A stretch of DNA of 64,000 nt from Halorubrum sp. CSM-61 (GCF_003781945.1 NZ_RJJW01000009.1:64098-128097), one strand, 5' to 3'. Shown: positions 1 to 8,807, counted from the stretch's first letter. A program made the numbers and translations. Notes: a model not told the origin generated them from the letters alone.

Positions 1-2
1 CG

Positions 3-920
3 GAACCACGTTGTGTCGTCAGACAAATAATTTCTACAGATGGTCGCGGAATTTGTGCTGCTTATTCCGAGGAGGAACTGTTCCATACACAGGTTGGATT
101 CGTTCTACTTCCAAAGAAAGGACAGAGTGACCTCGCAAAAGCAATTGTAGGACTTCTCAATTCGAAAACAATCGCATTCTATCACAGGAAGAAGTACCTA
201 GACGAGAATAAGGAGGTTTTCCAGAAGATATTGATTCAAGATGTCGTGGAGTTCCCGCTACCAGATGCTTATTCACCAGATCGACTTGTCGCAGCCGTTG
301 AGGACATTCAAAAATTAGTTGAAAAGCGTCATCAGTTGAATACAGAAGCATATGATTACTTTTCAACGCACGAATTTAGCCACCCGATCGATGAGTTTGG
401 TTTGATACAACCACCTCAAGAGAGGATAAAACAACTAGGTAAAACAAAATCAGATCTACACAGCCTCCGCCTTAGTGATGTTGCTGTGGACCGCGAATCC
501 CCAAACGCTGTCTTGATAAAGGCCACTGCTCGTCACAAGCCGGATCCGAATAAAAAAGGAAAAGACGCTTACACTGAGACCGACCTCCTACCGGCGTTCC
601 GAATCACGGACCTCACGGAGCGGGAGGCGGACCTGATCGAGCACTTCGTTCCGGTCGCCGTCGACGAGGCGGGCGGGTTCGCGAACTTCCGGGAGACGGC
701 GACGAAGACGAACTCGCTCGTCGATCGGCTGAAAGCGATCGAGTTGCCCGACGTCGACGACGTGGCCGACGATCTGGAGAACTACTTAAAAACGACAGAG
801 CGCGCCGAGGAGTTAGACGCCAAGATCGAGCAGACGGACGAGCTTATCGACGAGATCGTCTACGAGCTGTACGGGCTGGCTGAGGAGGAGATCGAGATCG
901 TCGAGGAGGCGGTTAACTGA
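3..920 (+). CDS. Eco57I/TaqI-type DNA methyltransferase-restriction protein, C-terminal part
   Basis: The frame is open at the left edge, so the N-terminal catalytic part lies outside the window. The visible 305 residues begin in a TaqI-like C-terminal specificity region: a segment reading GLLNSKTIAFYHRKKY is followed by DVVEFPLP, typical of target-recognition parts of Eco57I-class N6-adenine methylase and type IIG proteins. The end is a charged helical tail (KIEQTDELIDEIVYELYGL). The first ~560 bases are AT-rich, while the rest of the same gene is GC-rich and haloarchaeal in style, so it looks mosaic. The next gene starts 2 nt after the stop, which suggests one operon. The family call comes from these motifs; restriction activity cannot be judged without the N-terminus. 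Confidence 0.75.
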   Translation, partial: EPRCVVRQIISTDGRGICAAYSEEELFHTQVGFVLLPKKGQSDLAKAIVGLLNSKTIAFYHRKKYLDENKEVFQKILIQDVVEFPLPDAYSPDRLVAAVEDIQKLVEKRHQLNTEAYDYFSTHEFSHPIDEFGLIQPPQERIKQLGKTKSDLHSLRLSDVAVDRESPNAVLIKATARHKPDPNKKGKDAYTETDLLPAFRITDLTEREADLIEHFVPVAVDEAGGFANFRETATKTNSLVDRLKAIELPDVDDVADDLENYLKTTERAEELDAKIEQTDELIDEIVYELYGLAEEEIEIVEEAVN

Positions 921-922
921 CG

Positions 923-1603
923 ATGGTGAGTCGCGATCCGGCCGAGTTACGCGAGGAACTCGAAGACGTGGACTTCGACGGCGACCCAGAGCAGCTCGCC
1001 GAGTTGCGCTCGGAGGCTCGCGAAACTGTCGATGCACAGCGTGAGACGCTCAACGACATCGATACGAAGGCGAGTAAGATACTCCGGCTTAACGTCGCAC
1101 TGATAGGGATTCTCATCTCTGTGCTGTCCATCGCGATCCAAGTCGGTCCCGACTCCGAGACGGGACTCGGGAACGTCGAGCCGTTCGTAAACGTCTATAC
1201 GGAGATCGGACTCGGTGCGCTGGTCCTTTCGACCGCCTTCGCAGCGATGACGTACACCGCGTCGGAACTCGATGTCGGTGTGAGTTCCGAGAATCTCACC
1301 GGGCTACTTAAAGCCGGCTTCACACGGGAAGAGACCGAAGAGCTGCTCGTACAGAACTACATCATGCGGATCAACTTCAACCGGAGTACGAACCTCCGGA
1401 ACATCCCGTTGATCCAGTTGACGATCGTTCTGATCGTCTCGGCGATCGTCTCGTTCGTGCTCGGGCTCTACCACGGTGTCTCGGGATCCGTTCCGATCTG
1501 GCTCTGGCTGCCGTCGATCGTACTGCTCGGCGGAGTCGTCGCGGTGTCCGGACTGGTCACGCAGGTCCGTCGAGCGATCGCTGACCTTCGAGAGTGGCGC
1601 TGA
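923..1603 (+). CDS. Four-TM membrane protein with IDxKA motif (PycTM/SLATT-like candidate effector)
   Basis: 226 residues. A charged N-terminal helix ends in IDTKA (46-50) just before TM1 (about 55-75). TM2 is about 94-113, then comes a cytosolic loop of about 45 residues and TM3-TM4 (160-183, 190-212). The protein at 19948-20643 has the same plan and shares loop residues Y, N-R and N at identical spacing. In established families, a KA-containing helix before paired TM hairpins marks Pycsar-effector-type (PycTM) and related SLATT membrane proteins, which kill or arrest phage-infected cells. The gene starts 2 nt after the methylase stop, so it is probably co-expressed with a restriction-type system. 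Membrane topology is clear; the effector role is inference, and no cyclase gene is visible nearby. Confidence 0.6.
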   Translation: MVSRDPAELREELEDVDFDGDPEQLAELRSEARETVDAQRETLNDIDTKASKILRLNVALIGILISVLSIAIQVGPDSETGLGNVEPFVNVYTEIGLGALVLSTAFAAMTYTASELDVGVSSENLTGLLKAGFTREETEELLVQNYIMRINFNRSTNLRNIPLIQLTIVLIVSAIVSFVLGLYHGVSGSVPIWLWLPSIVLLGGVVAVSGLVTQVRRAIADLREWR

Positions 1604-1640
1604 CCCAACGGTTATACACCTCACCGTATAAGTCGGGAGT

Positions 1641-1769
1641 ATGAGCGCAGAAAGTGAGGAACAATCTGACCGAGAAAAGGCGCGTGAGAGCCTTCGTAGC
1701 GGCGGCGAGCGGGTCTCAAAGGGTCGCCAGCGTGACAGCGACGACGCTGACGACACTGACGACACCTGA
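1641..1769 (+). CDS. Small charged protein, 42 aa, possible partner of the 4-TM protein
   Basis: An ATG at 1641 opens a 42-residue frame with no hydrophobic segment: a Glu/Ser-rich start, a basic middle (SGGERVSKGRQR) and an Asp-rich end (DDADDTDD). It lies 37 nt after the 4-TM gene on the same strand, with AT-rich stretches in the gap. The second 4-TM gene of the window is also followed by a tiny charged protein (19821-19955). The recurrence supports a real gene and a two-gene unit. No known domain is recognised, and a chance frame cannot be excluded. Confidence 0.5.
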   Translation: MSAESEEQSDREKARESLRSGGERVSKGRQRDSDDADDTDDT

Positions 1770-1799
1770 TCGGCCCGGCTGTAGCCGAACTGCGTGTAT

Positions 1800-2047
1800 T
1801 CAATTTTCGACAGTTCGAGACGGCGATGAAGACGAACTCGCTCGTCAATCGGGCGAAGGCGATCGAGTTGGCGGCTGTCAACGGCGTGGCTGACGACATA
1901 GAGAACTACTTAAAACCGGAAGAGCGTGCCGAGGAGTTAGATGCGAAGATCGAGCAGACGGACCGGCTCATCGAAGAGATCGTCTACGAACTGTACGGGC
2001 TGACTGAGGAGGAGATCGCGATCGTCGAGGAGGCAGTGGGGGAGTGA
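1800..2047 (+). pseudogene. Second copy of the methylase 3' end (orphan C-terminal tail)
   Basis: The frame repeats the last ~75 residues of the methylase-type protein ending at 920. Shared blocks include ERAEELDAKIEQTD and IVYELYGL, and the reading frame and stop position are preserved. Similarity starts near 1800-1815 (an FETAxKTNSL block) with no start codon or catalytic domain upstream, so this is a fragment. A short ORF from the ATG at 1826 would give 73 residues. It either marks a second related methylase that was deleted, or a duplication made when the 4-TM cassette at 923-1769 entered between the copies. Several differences from the first copy show it is not a very recent duplication. 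Confidence 0.75.
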
Positions 2048-2142
2048 GGAGAACAGCCGAAATGGCCGCGGTGAGTTCGACTTAGCGACTATTCAGGAAC
2101 GCTGTGACACGTCATATCACGGGTATCAGTATCGTACGCGAT

Positions 2143-2153
2143 TAAAAAAAATC
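2143..2153 (-). terminator. T-rich terminator after the pilin gene
   Basis: A run of eight A at 2144-2151 reads as T8 on the minus strand, about 25 nt past the stop codon of the pilin gene. Archaeal RNA polymerase terminates at oligo-T runs. Confidence 0.4.
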
Positions 2154-2173
2154 GGTAACGCTATTGGCTCAAT

Positions 2174-2653
2174 TTAGAAATTGAGAGTTTCGTCCGAATC
2201 CATTTGTAGATCCTGAACCTCAAGGGTCCGATCGAGAAGAATAGAATCACTGGGAGTGTGAATCACACGAATTCGGATTTCCTCTTGTGCATCACTACCG
2301 CCACCGAAGTCGGCCGATTCTATGTCACCAACGGTAAATCTACTGCTGAATACGCTGTTGTTCTCTGCTTGAGCACTGTTATTGTTGCCAGTAATCACGA
2401 TACGCATAGATTCCGTAGCTATTTCATCACCGCCGCTGTGCTCAAGACTGAGTGTTGCGCCATTGGCATCATCCTCGGTGACATCTGCATTGATCTGCGC
2501 CGTCGGCTGATTGTCTCCGAGCGAGTCGCCCAGACCCAGCACGAACGTCCCGATGACGGCGGCCAGAATGACTGTAATTGCGACCATCAGAATGACCCCG
2601 ATCACGGGACTCACTGCGCGGTCGTCCGTGTTGAACAGATTGCTTGGTTTCAT
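2174..2653 (-). CDS. Archaeal type IV pilin-like protein (Pilin_N/DUF1628)
   Basis: 159 residues from the ATG at 2653, which places the class III signal peptide at the N-terminus: a short charged stretch, then [20 protein letters not shown]. The first hydrophobic segment after the RAVSP motif is the standard haloarchaeal pilin signature. PibD peptidase would cut before this helix, which then packs the fibre core. The remainder is a Ser/Thr/Asp-rich beta domain with several Asn residues that could be glycosylated (for example NNS). The gene is moderately AT-rich compared with the core genome and stands alone, without pil ATPase genes, as many adhesion-pilin genes do. A seven-residue upstream extension is possible but would place extra residues before the signal. 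Confidence 0.85.
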   Translation of the reverse strand: MKPSNLFNTDDRAVSPVIGVILMVAITVILAAVIGTFVLGLGDSLGDNQPTAQINADVTEDDANGATLSLEHSGGDEIATESMRIVITGNNNSAQAENNSVFSSRFTVGDIESADFGGGSDAQEEIRIRVIHTPSDSILLDRTLEVQDLQMDSDETLNF

Positions 2654-3087
2654 AGTTTGAACCCAGCGGTCCACCGAGGAGCGAGCCCGCGAATCGCGCG
2701 TCGTCGTCGACGCCGCGGAAACCCCGAACCCGTTCCGATCGGTTGCTGGTTACGTGCAGAGATGGCGACCTCGCTTATGTACTTATTGGCATGAATATCA
2801 ACGCCGAAAATTGCGCGCAACGGCTCAGCACGCTCCGATTGAGACAGTGACACGATCGACGCCGACTGCTGTGTGCGGCTGTCACGCGACGGAAGTCGGA
2901 CCCTCGAGTGCCTGCAACGCGTATGCCTCCGTCACATTCGACTACGCACGGAACGCTCCCGTACTCGCCGATCGTCCTGCCATTTCGTCGATCGGCGTTG
3001 GGGACGCGAAGGACTCGTCGAACCTGTTGGTGGGTGTATTTCTCGATCTGGGGAACGATTTTGTATCTACCCATCGTACAGGAGCGT
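2654..3087. other. Intergenic region with no supported gene
   Basis: Reading frames here are short, Arg- or Ser-rich and lack recognisable domains. The stretch holds the upstream region of the pilin gene (leftwards) and of the vapB-like gene (rightwards). A TATA-like ttttgtat lies about 30 nt before the antitoxin ATG at 3088. Confidence 0.5.
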
Positions 3088-3318
3088 ATGTCCGACGCCA
3101 CGCTCGACGACCGTGGGCGGCTGACGCTCCCGAAGGAGATCCGAGAGCGATACGGCGATCGCTACCACGTCGTCGACCTCCGCGACGGGATCAAGCTGAT
3201 TCCCATTTCCGACGACCCCCTCGACGCGCTTCGAGACGAGTTCGCCGACGTCGAGAAGACGGCCGAGGAGCTCCGCGAAGGCGCTCGGAAAACGGCGCTG
3301 GACGAGGCGGGACGCTGA
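3088..3318 (+). CDS. AbrB/SpoVT-family antitoxin (VapB-like)
   Basis: 76 residues from the ATG at 3088. The N-terminus MSDATLDDRGRLTLPKEIRE is a classic swapped-hairpin AbrB DNA-binding fold (LDDRGRLTLPKEIR, then a Tyr/Val strand). The C-terminus is a Glu/Arg-rich helix that would wrap and inhibit the toxin. The stop codon at 3316-3318 directly abuts the ATG of the PIN toxin, so the two are translationally coupled. The protein should repress its own operon. An in-frame upstream extension exists but has no AbrB-like sequence, so the internal ATG is preferred. Confidence 0.85.
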   Translation: MSDATLDDRGRLTLPKEIRERYGDRYHVVDLRDGIKLIPISDDPLDALRDEFADVEKTAEELREGARKTALDEAGR

Positions 3319-3693
3319 ATGTACGCCGAAACGGACTTTCTGCTCGCGCTGATCAAAGACGAGGACTGGCTGGGTGACGCCGCCGAGGCGGTGTATCGAA
3401 CCCACCGGGACGAGCTCTGGACCTCGCGGTTCACGCTCATCGAGCTGCTCCTGGTCGCCTACCGCGAGGACCGCGACACCGAACGCGTCGTCACGAACGC
3501 GTCGAGGCTCGTCGAGGTCCGCGGCGACGTCGATACGGTTGTCGCGGCGGCCACGTACGTCGAAGATCACGGCTTCACCCCGTTCGACGCGCTCCATCTC
3601 GTCGAGTCCGACGGCGACACGATCGTTTCGAGCGACGGCGCGTACGAGGGGTTCGCTCCGCGACTCGACCTCCGAGCGGTGTCCGAGGAGTGA
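3319..3693 (+). CDS. PIN-domain ribonuclease toxin (VapC-like)
   Basis: 124 residues. The acidic PIN residues are in place: Asp5 (YAETDFL), Glu in TLIELLL, Asp in PFDALH, and Asp in SSDGAY. These bind Mg2+/Mn2+ and cut RNA, often tRNA or rRNA loops in characterised VapC proteins. It is the second gene of a compact VapBC pair with the AbrB-type antitoxin. The pair sits between an accessory defence-like edge and the core gene rfcL, typical of a toxin-antitoxin module at the border of a variable region. The actual RNA target cannot be deduced. Confidence 0.88.
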   Translation: MYAETDFLLALIKDEDWLGDAAEAVYRTHRDELWTSRFTLIELLLVAYREDRDTERVVTNASRLVEVRGDVDTVVAAATYVEDHGFTPFDALHLVESDGDTIVSSDGAYEGFAPRLDLRAVSEE

Positions 3694-3811
3694 TCGGAGC
3701 CGGTGGCGTCCGCCGCCGCCCGAACGGCGCCGGCCCGACAGCCGGATCCCGACGCGACACCCGGAGCGCGCCTCCGCAACCACTAAACGCGGCTCGCTCC
3801 TTGCCCCGGTA

Positions 3812-5296
3812 ATGGCCGATTGGACGGAGAAGTACCGCCCGAGCACGCTCTCGGAGGTCCGCGGCAACGACAAGGCCCGCGACGCGTTCGCGGAGTGGGC
3901 GCGCTCGTGGGACGACCACCGCGAGGCCGTCGTCCTCCACGGGAGCCCGGGCGTCGGGAAGACGAGCGCGGCCCACGCGCTCGCGAACGACATGGGGTGG
4001 GAGACGGTCGAGCTGAACGCCTCCGACCAGCGCACCGCCGACGTCATCGAGCGCTTCGCGGGGCGGGCCGCGCGAAACGCCACCCTCGGCGGGAGCGCGG
4101 CCGGCGGAGGGGCCGGCGGCGGCGACACCGCCTCGCGCCAGCTCGTAATCTTGGACGAGGCCGACAACATCCACGGCAACTACGACCGCGGCGGGGCCTC
4201 GGCGATCACGGAGCTGGTCAAGGAGTCGGGCCAGCCCATCGTCCTCATCGCCAACGACTACTACGACATGGCGCGCGGGCTCCGGAACGCCACCCAGGAG
4301 ATCGAGTTCCGCGACGTCTCCGCGCGCTCCATCGTCCCCGTCCTCCGCGACGTGTGCCGGAAGGAGTCGATTGAGTTCGAGTCGGACGCGCTCGAGCGGA
4401 TCGCGGAGCGCAACCGCGGCGACCTCCGCGGCGCGATCAACGACCTGCAGGCCGCCACGGAGGGCCGGGACTCGATCGCGGTCGAGGACGTGGTCACCGG
4501 CGACCGCGACAAGGCGCTCGGCCTGTTCCCGTTCCTCGACGCGGTCCTCAAAGAGGAGTCGGCGGAGGAGGCGCTCCGGTCGGCGTACGCCGTCGACGAG
4601 ACCCCCGACGACCTAACGATGTGGATCGAGAACAACGTCCTCGACGTGTACGAGCCGATGGAGGCGGTCCGCGCGTACGACTTCCTCGCGAACGCCGACG
4701 TGTGGCTCGGGCGCGTCCGGGCGACCCAGAACTACACCTACTGGCGGTACGCCACCGACAACGCGGCCGCGGGCGTCGCCGCCGCGCGCGACGGCGAGAA
4801 GGGCGGGTGGACGCGCTACGGCCGCCCGCAGTTCTGGTCGTCCTCGGACGCGACCGCGGACGAGGTCGTCGGACGGATCGCGGCCGCGAGCGGGTGTAGC
4901 GTGGCGACCGCGCGCCGCGAGGTCCTCCCGTTCCTACAGGCGGTCACCCACCACTGCAAGCCTCGGGAGCTGACGGTCGCGATGGCGGCCGCCTACGACC
5001 TCGACGAGTCCGGGGTCGCCTTCGTCACCGGATCCGGCGAGTCGACGAACAAGGTGGAGTCGATCGTGGAGGACGCGCAGGCGCTCCGCGAGGAGCGGAT
5101 GGAGGACCACGCCGAGGGCGCCTTCGCCGGCGGCCGCCGCGCGACGGGCGAGACCGACTCCCCGACCGACGACGAGGCGGTCGAGACCGGCGCGCCGGTC
5201 GCTGACGAGGGTGACGAGGAGACCGACGGTTCCGCGGGCGACGACGGCCGCGAAGACGATGACGACGGACAGGCGGGACTGAGCGACTTCGTCTAA
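3812..5296 (+). CDS. rfcL: Replication factor C large subunit
   Basis: 494 residues from the ATG at 3812 (MADWTEKYRP, the canonical archaeal RFC-L start; the upstream in-frame extension is low-complexity). Walker A GSPGVGKT is at 44-51 and Walker B VILDEAD at 112-118. A Gly-rich insertion (93-104) sits between them. With four small subunits it would load the PCNA clamp onto primed DNA at the replication fork. The tail from about 420 is very acidic and ends GQAGLSDFV, a PCNA-interacting (PIP-box-like) motif at the extreme C-terminus. Length and architecture fit archaeal RFC-L. The ATPase lacks the SRC arginine of the small subunits, as expected for this subunit type. Confidence 0.95.
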   Translation: MADWTEKYRPSTLSEVRGNDKARDAFAEWARSWDDHREAVVLHGSPGVGKTSAAHALANDMGWETVELNASDQRTADVIERFAGRAARNATLGGSAAGGGAGGGDTASRQLVILDEADNIHGNYDRGGASAITELVKESGQPIVLIANDYYDMARGLRNATQEIEFRDVSARSIVPVLRDVCRKESIEFESDALERIAERNRGDLRGAINDLQAATEGRDSIAVEDVVTGDRDKALGLFPFLDAVLKEESAEEALRSAYAVDETPDDLTMWIENNVLDVYEPMEAVRAYDFLANADVWLGRVRATQNYTYWRYATDNAAAGVAAARDGEKGGWTRYGRPQFWSSSDATADEVVGRIAAASGCSVATARREVLPFLQAVTHHCKPRELTVAMAAAYDLDESGVAFVTGSGESTNKVESIVEDAQALREERMEDHAEGAFAGGRRATGETDSPTDDEAVETGAPVADEGDEETDGSAGDDGREDDDDGQAGLSDFV

Positions 5297-5337
5297 GCGG
5301 GCGTGGGGCGACTCACGGATGTGTCGGTCGCCGCGGC

Positions 5338-6540
5338 TCACTCGCTCGGCGGCGTTTCCGAACCCGTTCGGGAGCCGGTGCTCTCGGACTGGGAGACGGA
5401 GCTTTCGTTCGGTGCGGGGTCGACGGCGCCCGCTCCCTCGGGATCGACGAGGTCGACGTCGGTGAACTCGAACCGGGCGCCGCCCGCCCGGCTCTCGGCC
5501 ACCGACACCCCCCAGCCGTGGGCCTCCGCGATGCGTTCGACGATGGCGAGCCCGAACCCCGTCCCGTCCGTTTCGGTCGAGTGGCCCGGTTCGAAAACCG
5601 TGTCGCGCTCGGACGGGTCGATCCCCGAGCCGTCGTCGGCGACGTAGAAGCCGTCCGGCAGTCGGCCCACGAACACCCGGAGCGAGGGGTCGCGACCGGT
5701 CCGGGTCTCCGCGTCGTCGATCTCGGAACCGGGACGCTCCGCGGCTCCGCCGGAGGCGGCCGGACCGGTCCCGTCGATCGCCTCCTCGGCGTTCCGTTCG
5801 CCGGAATCGACCGAGAGCCTGTCCTCCGCGCCGTGTTCGATCGCGTTGCGGAAGAGGTTCTCTAACGCCTGTCGGAGTCGGCCTCGGTCGCACTCGACCC
5901 ACGGCAGGGACTCGTCGACGACGAGCGCGACGCCCTCCGGCGCGTCGACCGTTTGCCACGCCCGATCCACGACGCTCCGGAGATCCGTCGTCGCTGTCTC
6001 CTCGACCGTTCGGCCCTCGCGAGCGAGCGCGAGGAGGTCGGAGATGAGATCGTCCATCCAGCCGAGCGCGTCGCGGGCGCGGTCCAGCCGCTCGTCCGCC
6101 TCCTCGCCCTCGAGCTTCCGGGCCAGTTCGATGTTCCCGGCGGCGACGGAGAGGGGGTTCCGCAGGTCGTGCGAGACGACGCTCGCGAACTCCTCTAACC
6201 GCTCCCGCTGCCGTTCGAGCCGTTTGCGGCGCTGAACCCGGTCGTCGGCCGGGAAGAGGTAGCCCACGACGTCGCCGCTCTCGTCGCGCGCGCCGCGCTC
6301 GTGGACCCACTCGGGCTCGTCCCCGACCGCGAGCCGGTACGTCACGTCGACCGCGCCCTCGTCGAGCGCGTCGCGGAGCCGGTCCCTGTCGTCCGACTCG
6401 ACGATTCGGAGCCAGTCGGACCGCGGCAGCGCCTCCGAGTTCAAGCCCGACTCGCCGCCGGCCTCGACGACGAGCTGCGTCGGGTCGCCGTCCGGTCGCC
6501 GATACGCGACGCCCGGTCGACGCTCCATCGGCTGCGTCAC
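5338..6540 (-). CDS. PAS-domain sensor histidine kinase (soluble)
   Basis: About 400 residues with no membrane segment. Residues ~15-105 form a PAS-like sensor, followed by a coiled linker, then HisKA with SVVSHDLRNPL (phospho-His near 124). The HATPase_c domain has an N-box (NLFRNAIEHG), DDGSGID and GTGFGLAI. A Ser/Gly/Glu-rich insert of about 50 residues lies after the N-box, and the tail is low-complexity and acidic. No response regulator is adjacent, as is common for haloarchaeal orphan kinases. The longest frame starts at a GTG (6540); an ATG four codons later (6528) is equally possible. A TATA-like ggtttattat lies upstream. The signal sensed is unknown. Confidence 0.88.
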   Translation of the reverse strand: MTQPMERRPGVAYRRPDGDPTQLVVEAGGESGLNSEALPRSDWLRIVESDDRDRLRDALDEGAVDVTYRLAVGDEPEWVHERGARDESGDVVGYLFPADDRVQRRKRLERQRERLEEFASVVSHDLRNPLSVAAGNIELARKLEGEEADERLDRARDALGWMDDLISDLLALAREGRTVEETATTDLRSVVDRAWQTVDAPEGVALVVDESLPWVECDRGRLRQALENLFRNAIEHGAEDRLSVDSGERNAEEAIDGTGPAASGGAAERPGSEIDDAETRTGRDPSLRVFVGRLPDGFYVADDGSGIDPSERDTVFEPGHSTETDGTGFGLAIVERIAEAHGWGVSVAESRAGGARFEFTDVDLVDPEGAGAVDPAPNESSVSQSESTGSRTGSETPPSE

Positions 6541-6776
6541 GTCCGATCCGTGCTACTATAGGATAATAAACCTTTCTAGAATATCATTTCAGGGATCAGT
6601 CGTACGGGTGGCGAGCTTTCATAATATCCAGTTCAGAGCCGTTAAAAGAGCGTTTACGGAGTGAAACAAAGTACACCCCTCGTCGCTACCGAATGTCCTA
6701 TCACTATCACATCACGTGTCTGACGCCGCTCGTACCCGGAGATCGGTTTTAATCCCCGCGGGGTCGTGGGTCCGGT

Positions 6777-7856
6777 ATGCGCGCGGCGATCCTCCGCGAG
6801 TACGGCGAATCGCTGGCGATCCGCGAGGTCCCCGAGCCGGAGCCCGGTCCCGACGACGCCGTGGTCCGCGTGGCGGCCTGCGGCGTCTGTCGGAGCGACT
6901 GGCACGCGTGGGCGGGCCACGGCGAGTGGGCCGACGACCGGGTCCCCCGCGGCCAGGTGCTCGGCCACGAGCCGGCCGGCGAGGTGGTCGCCGTCGGTGA
7001 CTCCGTCGACCGGTTCGCCCCGGGCGACCGCGTCGTGGTCCCCTTCTCGCTCGGCGACGGCACCTGTCCGCGCTGCCGGCGGGGACACGGGAACGTCTGC
7101 GACGACGGGCGGGCGCTCGGCTTCGAGCCCGACGCCCCCGGCGCGTTCGCGGAGCGCGTCGCCGTCCCGGACGCCGACTACAACCTCGTCGAGCGCCCGC
7201 CGTGGCTCGACGCGACCGCCGCGGCCGCCTTGGGCTGCCGGTACATGACGGCCTACCACGCCCTCGCGGAGCGGGCCGGTCTCGGCGGCGGCGAGCGGCT
7301 GGCCGTCCACGGCTGCGGCGGCGTCGGGCTCTCGGCGGTCCAGCTGGGCGACGCGCTCGGCGCGCGAGTCCTCGCCGTCGACGTCGACGACGAGGCCCTC
7401 TCGCTCGCTCGCGATCTGGGCGCCGACGAGACCCTGAACCCGAACGAGCTCGGCGACGACGAGGAGGCGGTGCCGGACTGGATCCGGACCCGCACCGACG
7501 GCGGGGCCGACGTCTCGGTCGACGCGCTCGGAATCGCCGAGACGTGTCGTAACTCGGTTCGCTCGGTGCGCCCCCGCGGGACGCACGTGCAGGTGGGACT
7601 GACCACCGAGGCCGAGCGCGGCGAGGTGTCGCTGCCGACCGACTGGATGACCCGGTGGGAGGTGTCGTTCGTCGGCTCGCGCGGAATGTCACCGACCAGC
7701 TACGGCGACCTGTTCGCCCTGATCGAGGCGACCGACGTGGACCCCGCCGCGCTGGTGAGTCGAGAGATCTCGCTCTCCGAGGTCTCCGACCGGCTCGCCG
7801 TGATGGGCGAGTACGACGCGCGGGGCGTCGAGGTCGTCACCGACTTCACGAGGTAG
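6777..7856 (+). CDS. Zinc-dependent medium-chain alcohol dehydrogenase
   Basis: 359 residues. The catalytic zinc site is visible: CGVCRSDWHAW near the N-terminus and GHEPAGEVVAVG. The Rossmann NAD(P)-binding motif is HGCGGVGLSAVQLG, followed by an acidic residue (AVDVDDEAL) that suggests NAD preference. The structural-zinc lobe is incomplete: only CPRC and one later Cys (GNVC) are present instead of four cysteines. Homologues act on alcohols, polyols or 6-hydroxyhexanoate-type substrates; the substrate here is not predictable. The gene is monocistronic and converges with the ABC transporter operon. Confidence 0.88.
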   Translation: MRAAILREYGESLAIREVPEPEPGPDDAVVRVAACGVCRSDWHAWAGHGEWADDRVPRGQVLGHEPAGEVVAVGDSVDRFAPGDRVVVPFSLGDGTCPRCRRGHGNVCDDGRALGFEPDAPGAFAERVAVPDADYNLVERPPWLDATAAAALGCRYMTAYHALAERAGLGGGERLAVHGCGGVGLSAVQLGDALGARVLAVDVDDEALSLARDLGADETLNPNELGDDEEAVPDWIRTRTDGGADVSVDALGIAETCRNSVRSVRPRGTHVQVGLTTEAERGEVSLPTDWMTRWEVSFVGSRGMSPTSYGDLFALIEATDVDPAALVSREISLSEVSDRLAVMGEYDARGVEVVTDFTR

Positions 7857-7880
7857 GGTCGGGTCCCCGGGAGGAGCCTC

Positions 7881-8807
7881 TCACTCCTCGCTATCGGCGC
7901 CGAGTCCGGGAATCGAGACGCGCTCCTCGACGCGCTCCATCAGCTTCGAGGCGGTGAGGACCAAGGCGAGGTACGTCACCCCGGTCACGACGAAGATGAG
8001 CGTGTACCGGAACGTCTCGGAGGCGATCTGGTCGGCCCGGTAGTAGAGCTCGGGGACCGTGATGAAGGCCGCCAGCGACGAGTACTTGATCAGGTAGACG
8101 AACTCGTTGGTCCACGACGGGATCGCGTACCGGAGCCCCTGCGGGAGCACGACGTAGTAGATCGTCTCCAGCTTCGAGAGCCCGATCGCGCGGCCCGCGG
8201 TGATCTGCCCCTCCTCGACGCTCTCTAGGGCCCCGCGGATGTACTCGGCCTGATACGCGGCCCCGTTGAGCGTAAACCCGAGGATCGCCACCCAGACCAC
8301 GTCCCGCGCGAACACGCCCGAGAACGCGCCGGGGACGTAGCTCGCGAGGTTGAGCCCGTAGTAGAGCACGAACAGCTGCGCGAGGAGGGGCGTGCCGCGC
8401 AGCAGTTCGGTGTACGCCAGCGAGAGCCACGCCGAGAACCGGCCGTACACGCGGGTCACCGCCAGCGGGACGGCGATGAAGAACCCGAGAACGAGGCTCA
8501 CGGCGGTGATCACGACCGTGAGCCACGTGCCCCGCGACAGCTCCGGCGTCAGCTCGACGACGAAGGCGGCGTCGGCCGCGTACGCGGCGAATCCCGGAAT
8601 CGCCGCGAAGGCCGTCTCGACGGCGCCCGCCGGGATCAGCGGTTGGCCGACCGGCACGAGGACGCCGCCGAGCCACCGGTTGACCCAGCTCGCGACGAGC
8701 CAGCCCCAGAACAGCGCGCCGGCGGCGACGAGGAGGAGCCGGCCGACCGAACGGTCGGCGTCGGCCACGCGTTCCCGTACCGTCGCGGGTCTCGTCGCGC
8801 TCGCCAT
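7881..8807 (-). CDS. Polar amino-acid ABC transporter permease (second permease)
   Basis: 308 residues, HisM/GlnP-type. An N-terminal extension of about 100 residues with a first TM precedes the conserved core. The EAA loop is seen as GRAIGLSKLETIYYVVLPQGLRYAIP (quoted in parts: GRAIGLSKLE, then VVLPQGLRYAIP), which contacts the ATPase. Other family signatures are TELLRGTPLLAQLF and FTLNGAAYQAEYIRG. Its ATG overlaps the stop of the ATPase gene (TGATG), so it is the last gene of the operon. It would form a heterodimeric channel with the permease at 9550-10362. The alternative long frame upstream is a shadow of the ATPase gene. Confidence 0.93.
   Translation of the reverse strand: MASATRPATVRERVADADRSVGRLLLVAAGALFWGWLVASWVNRWLGGVLVPVGQPLIPAGAVETAFAAIPGFAAYAADAAFVVELTPELSRGTWLTVVITAVSLVLGFFIAVPLAVTRVYGRFSAWLSLAYTELLRGTPLLAQLFVLYYGLNLASYVPGAFSGVFARDVVWVAILGFTLNGAAYQAEYIRGALESVEEGQITAGRAIGLSKLETIYYVVLPQGLRYAIPSWTNEFVYLIKYSSLAAFITVPELYYRADQIASETFRYTLIFVVTGVTYLALVLTASKLMERVEERVSIPGLGADSEE

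Noticed and set aside
2908-3087. N-terminal extension of the vapB-like gene
   Set aside because: The added residues are Arg/Trp-rich with no AbrB pattern, and the internal ATG at 3088 has a normal promoter spacing.
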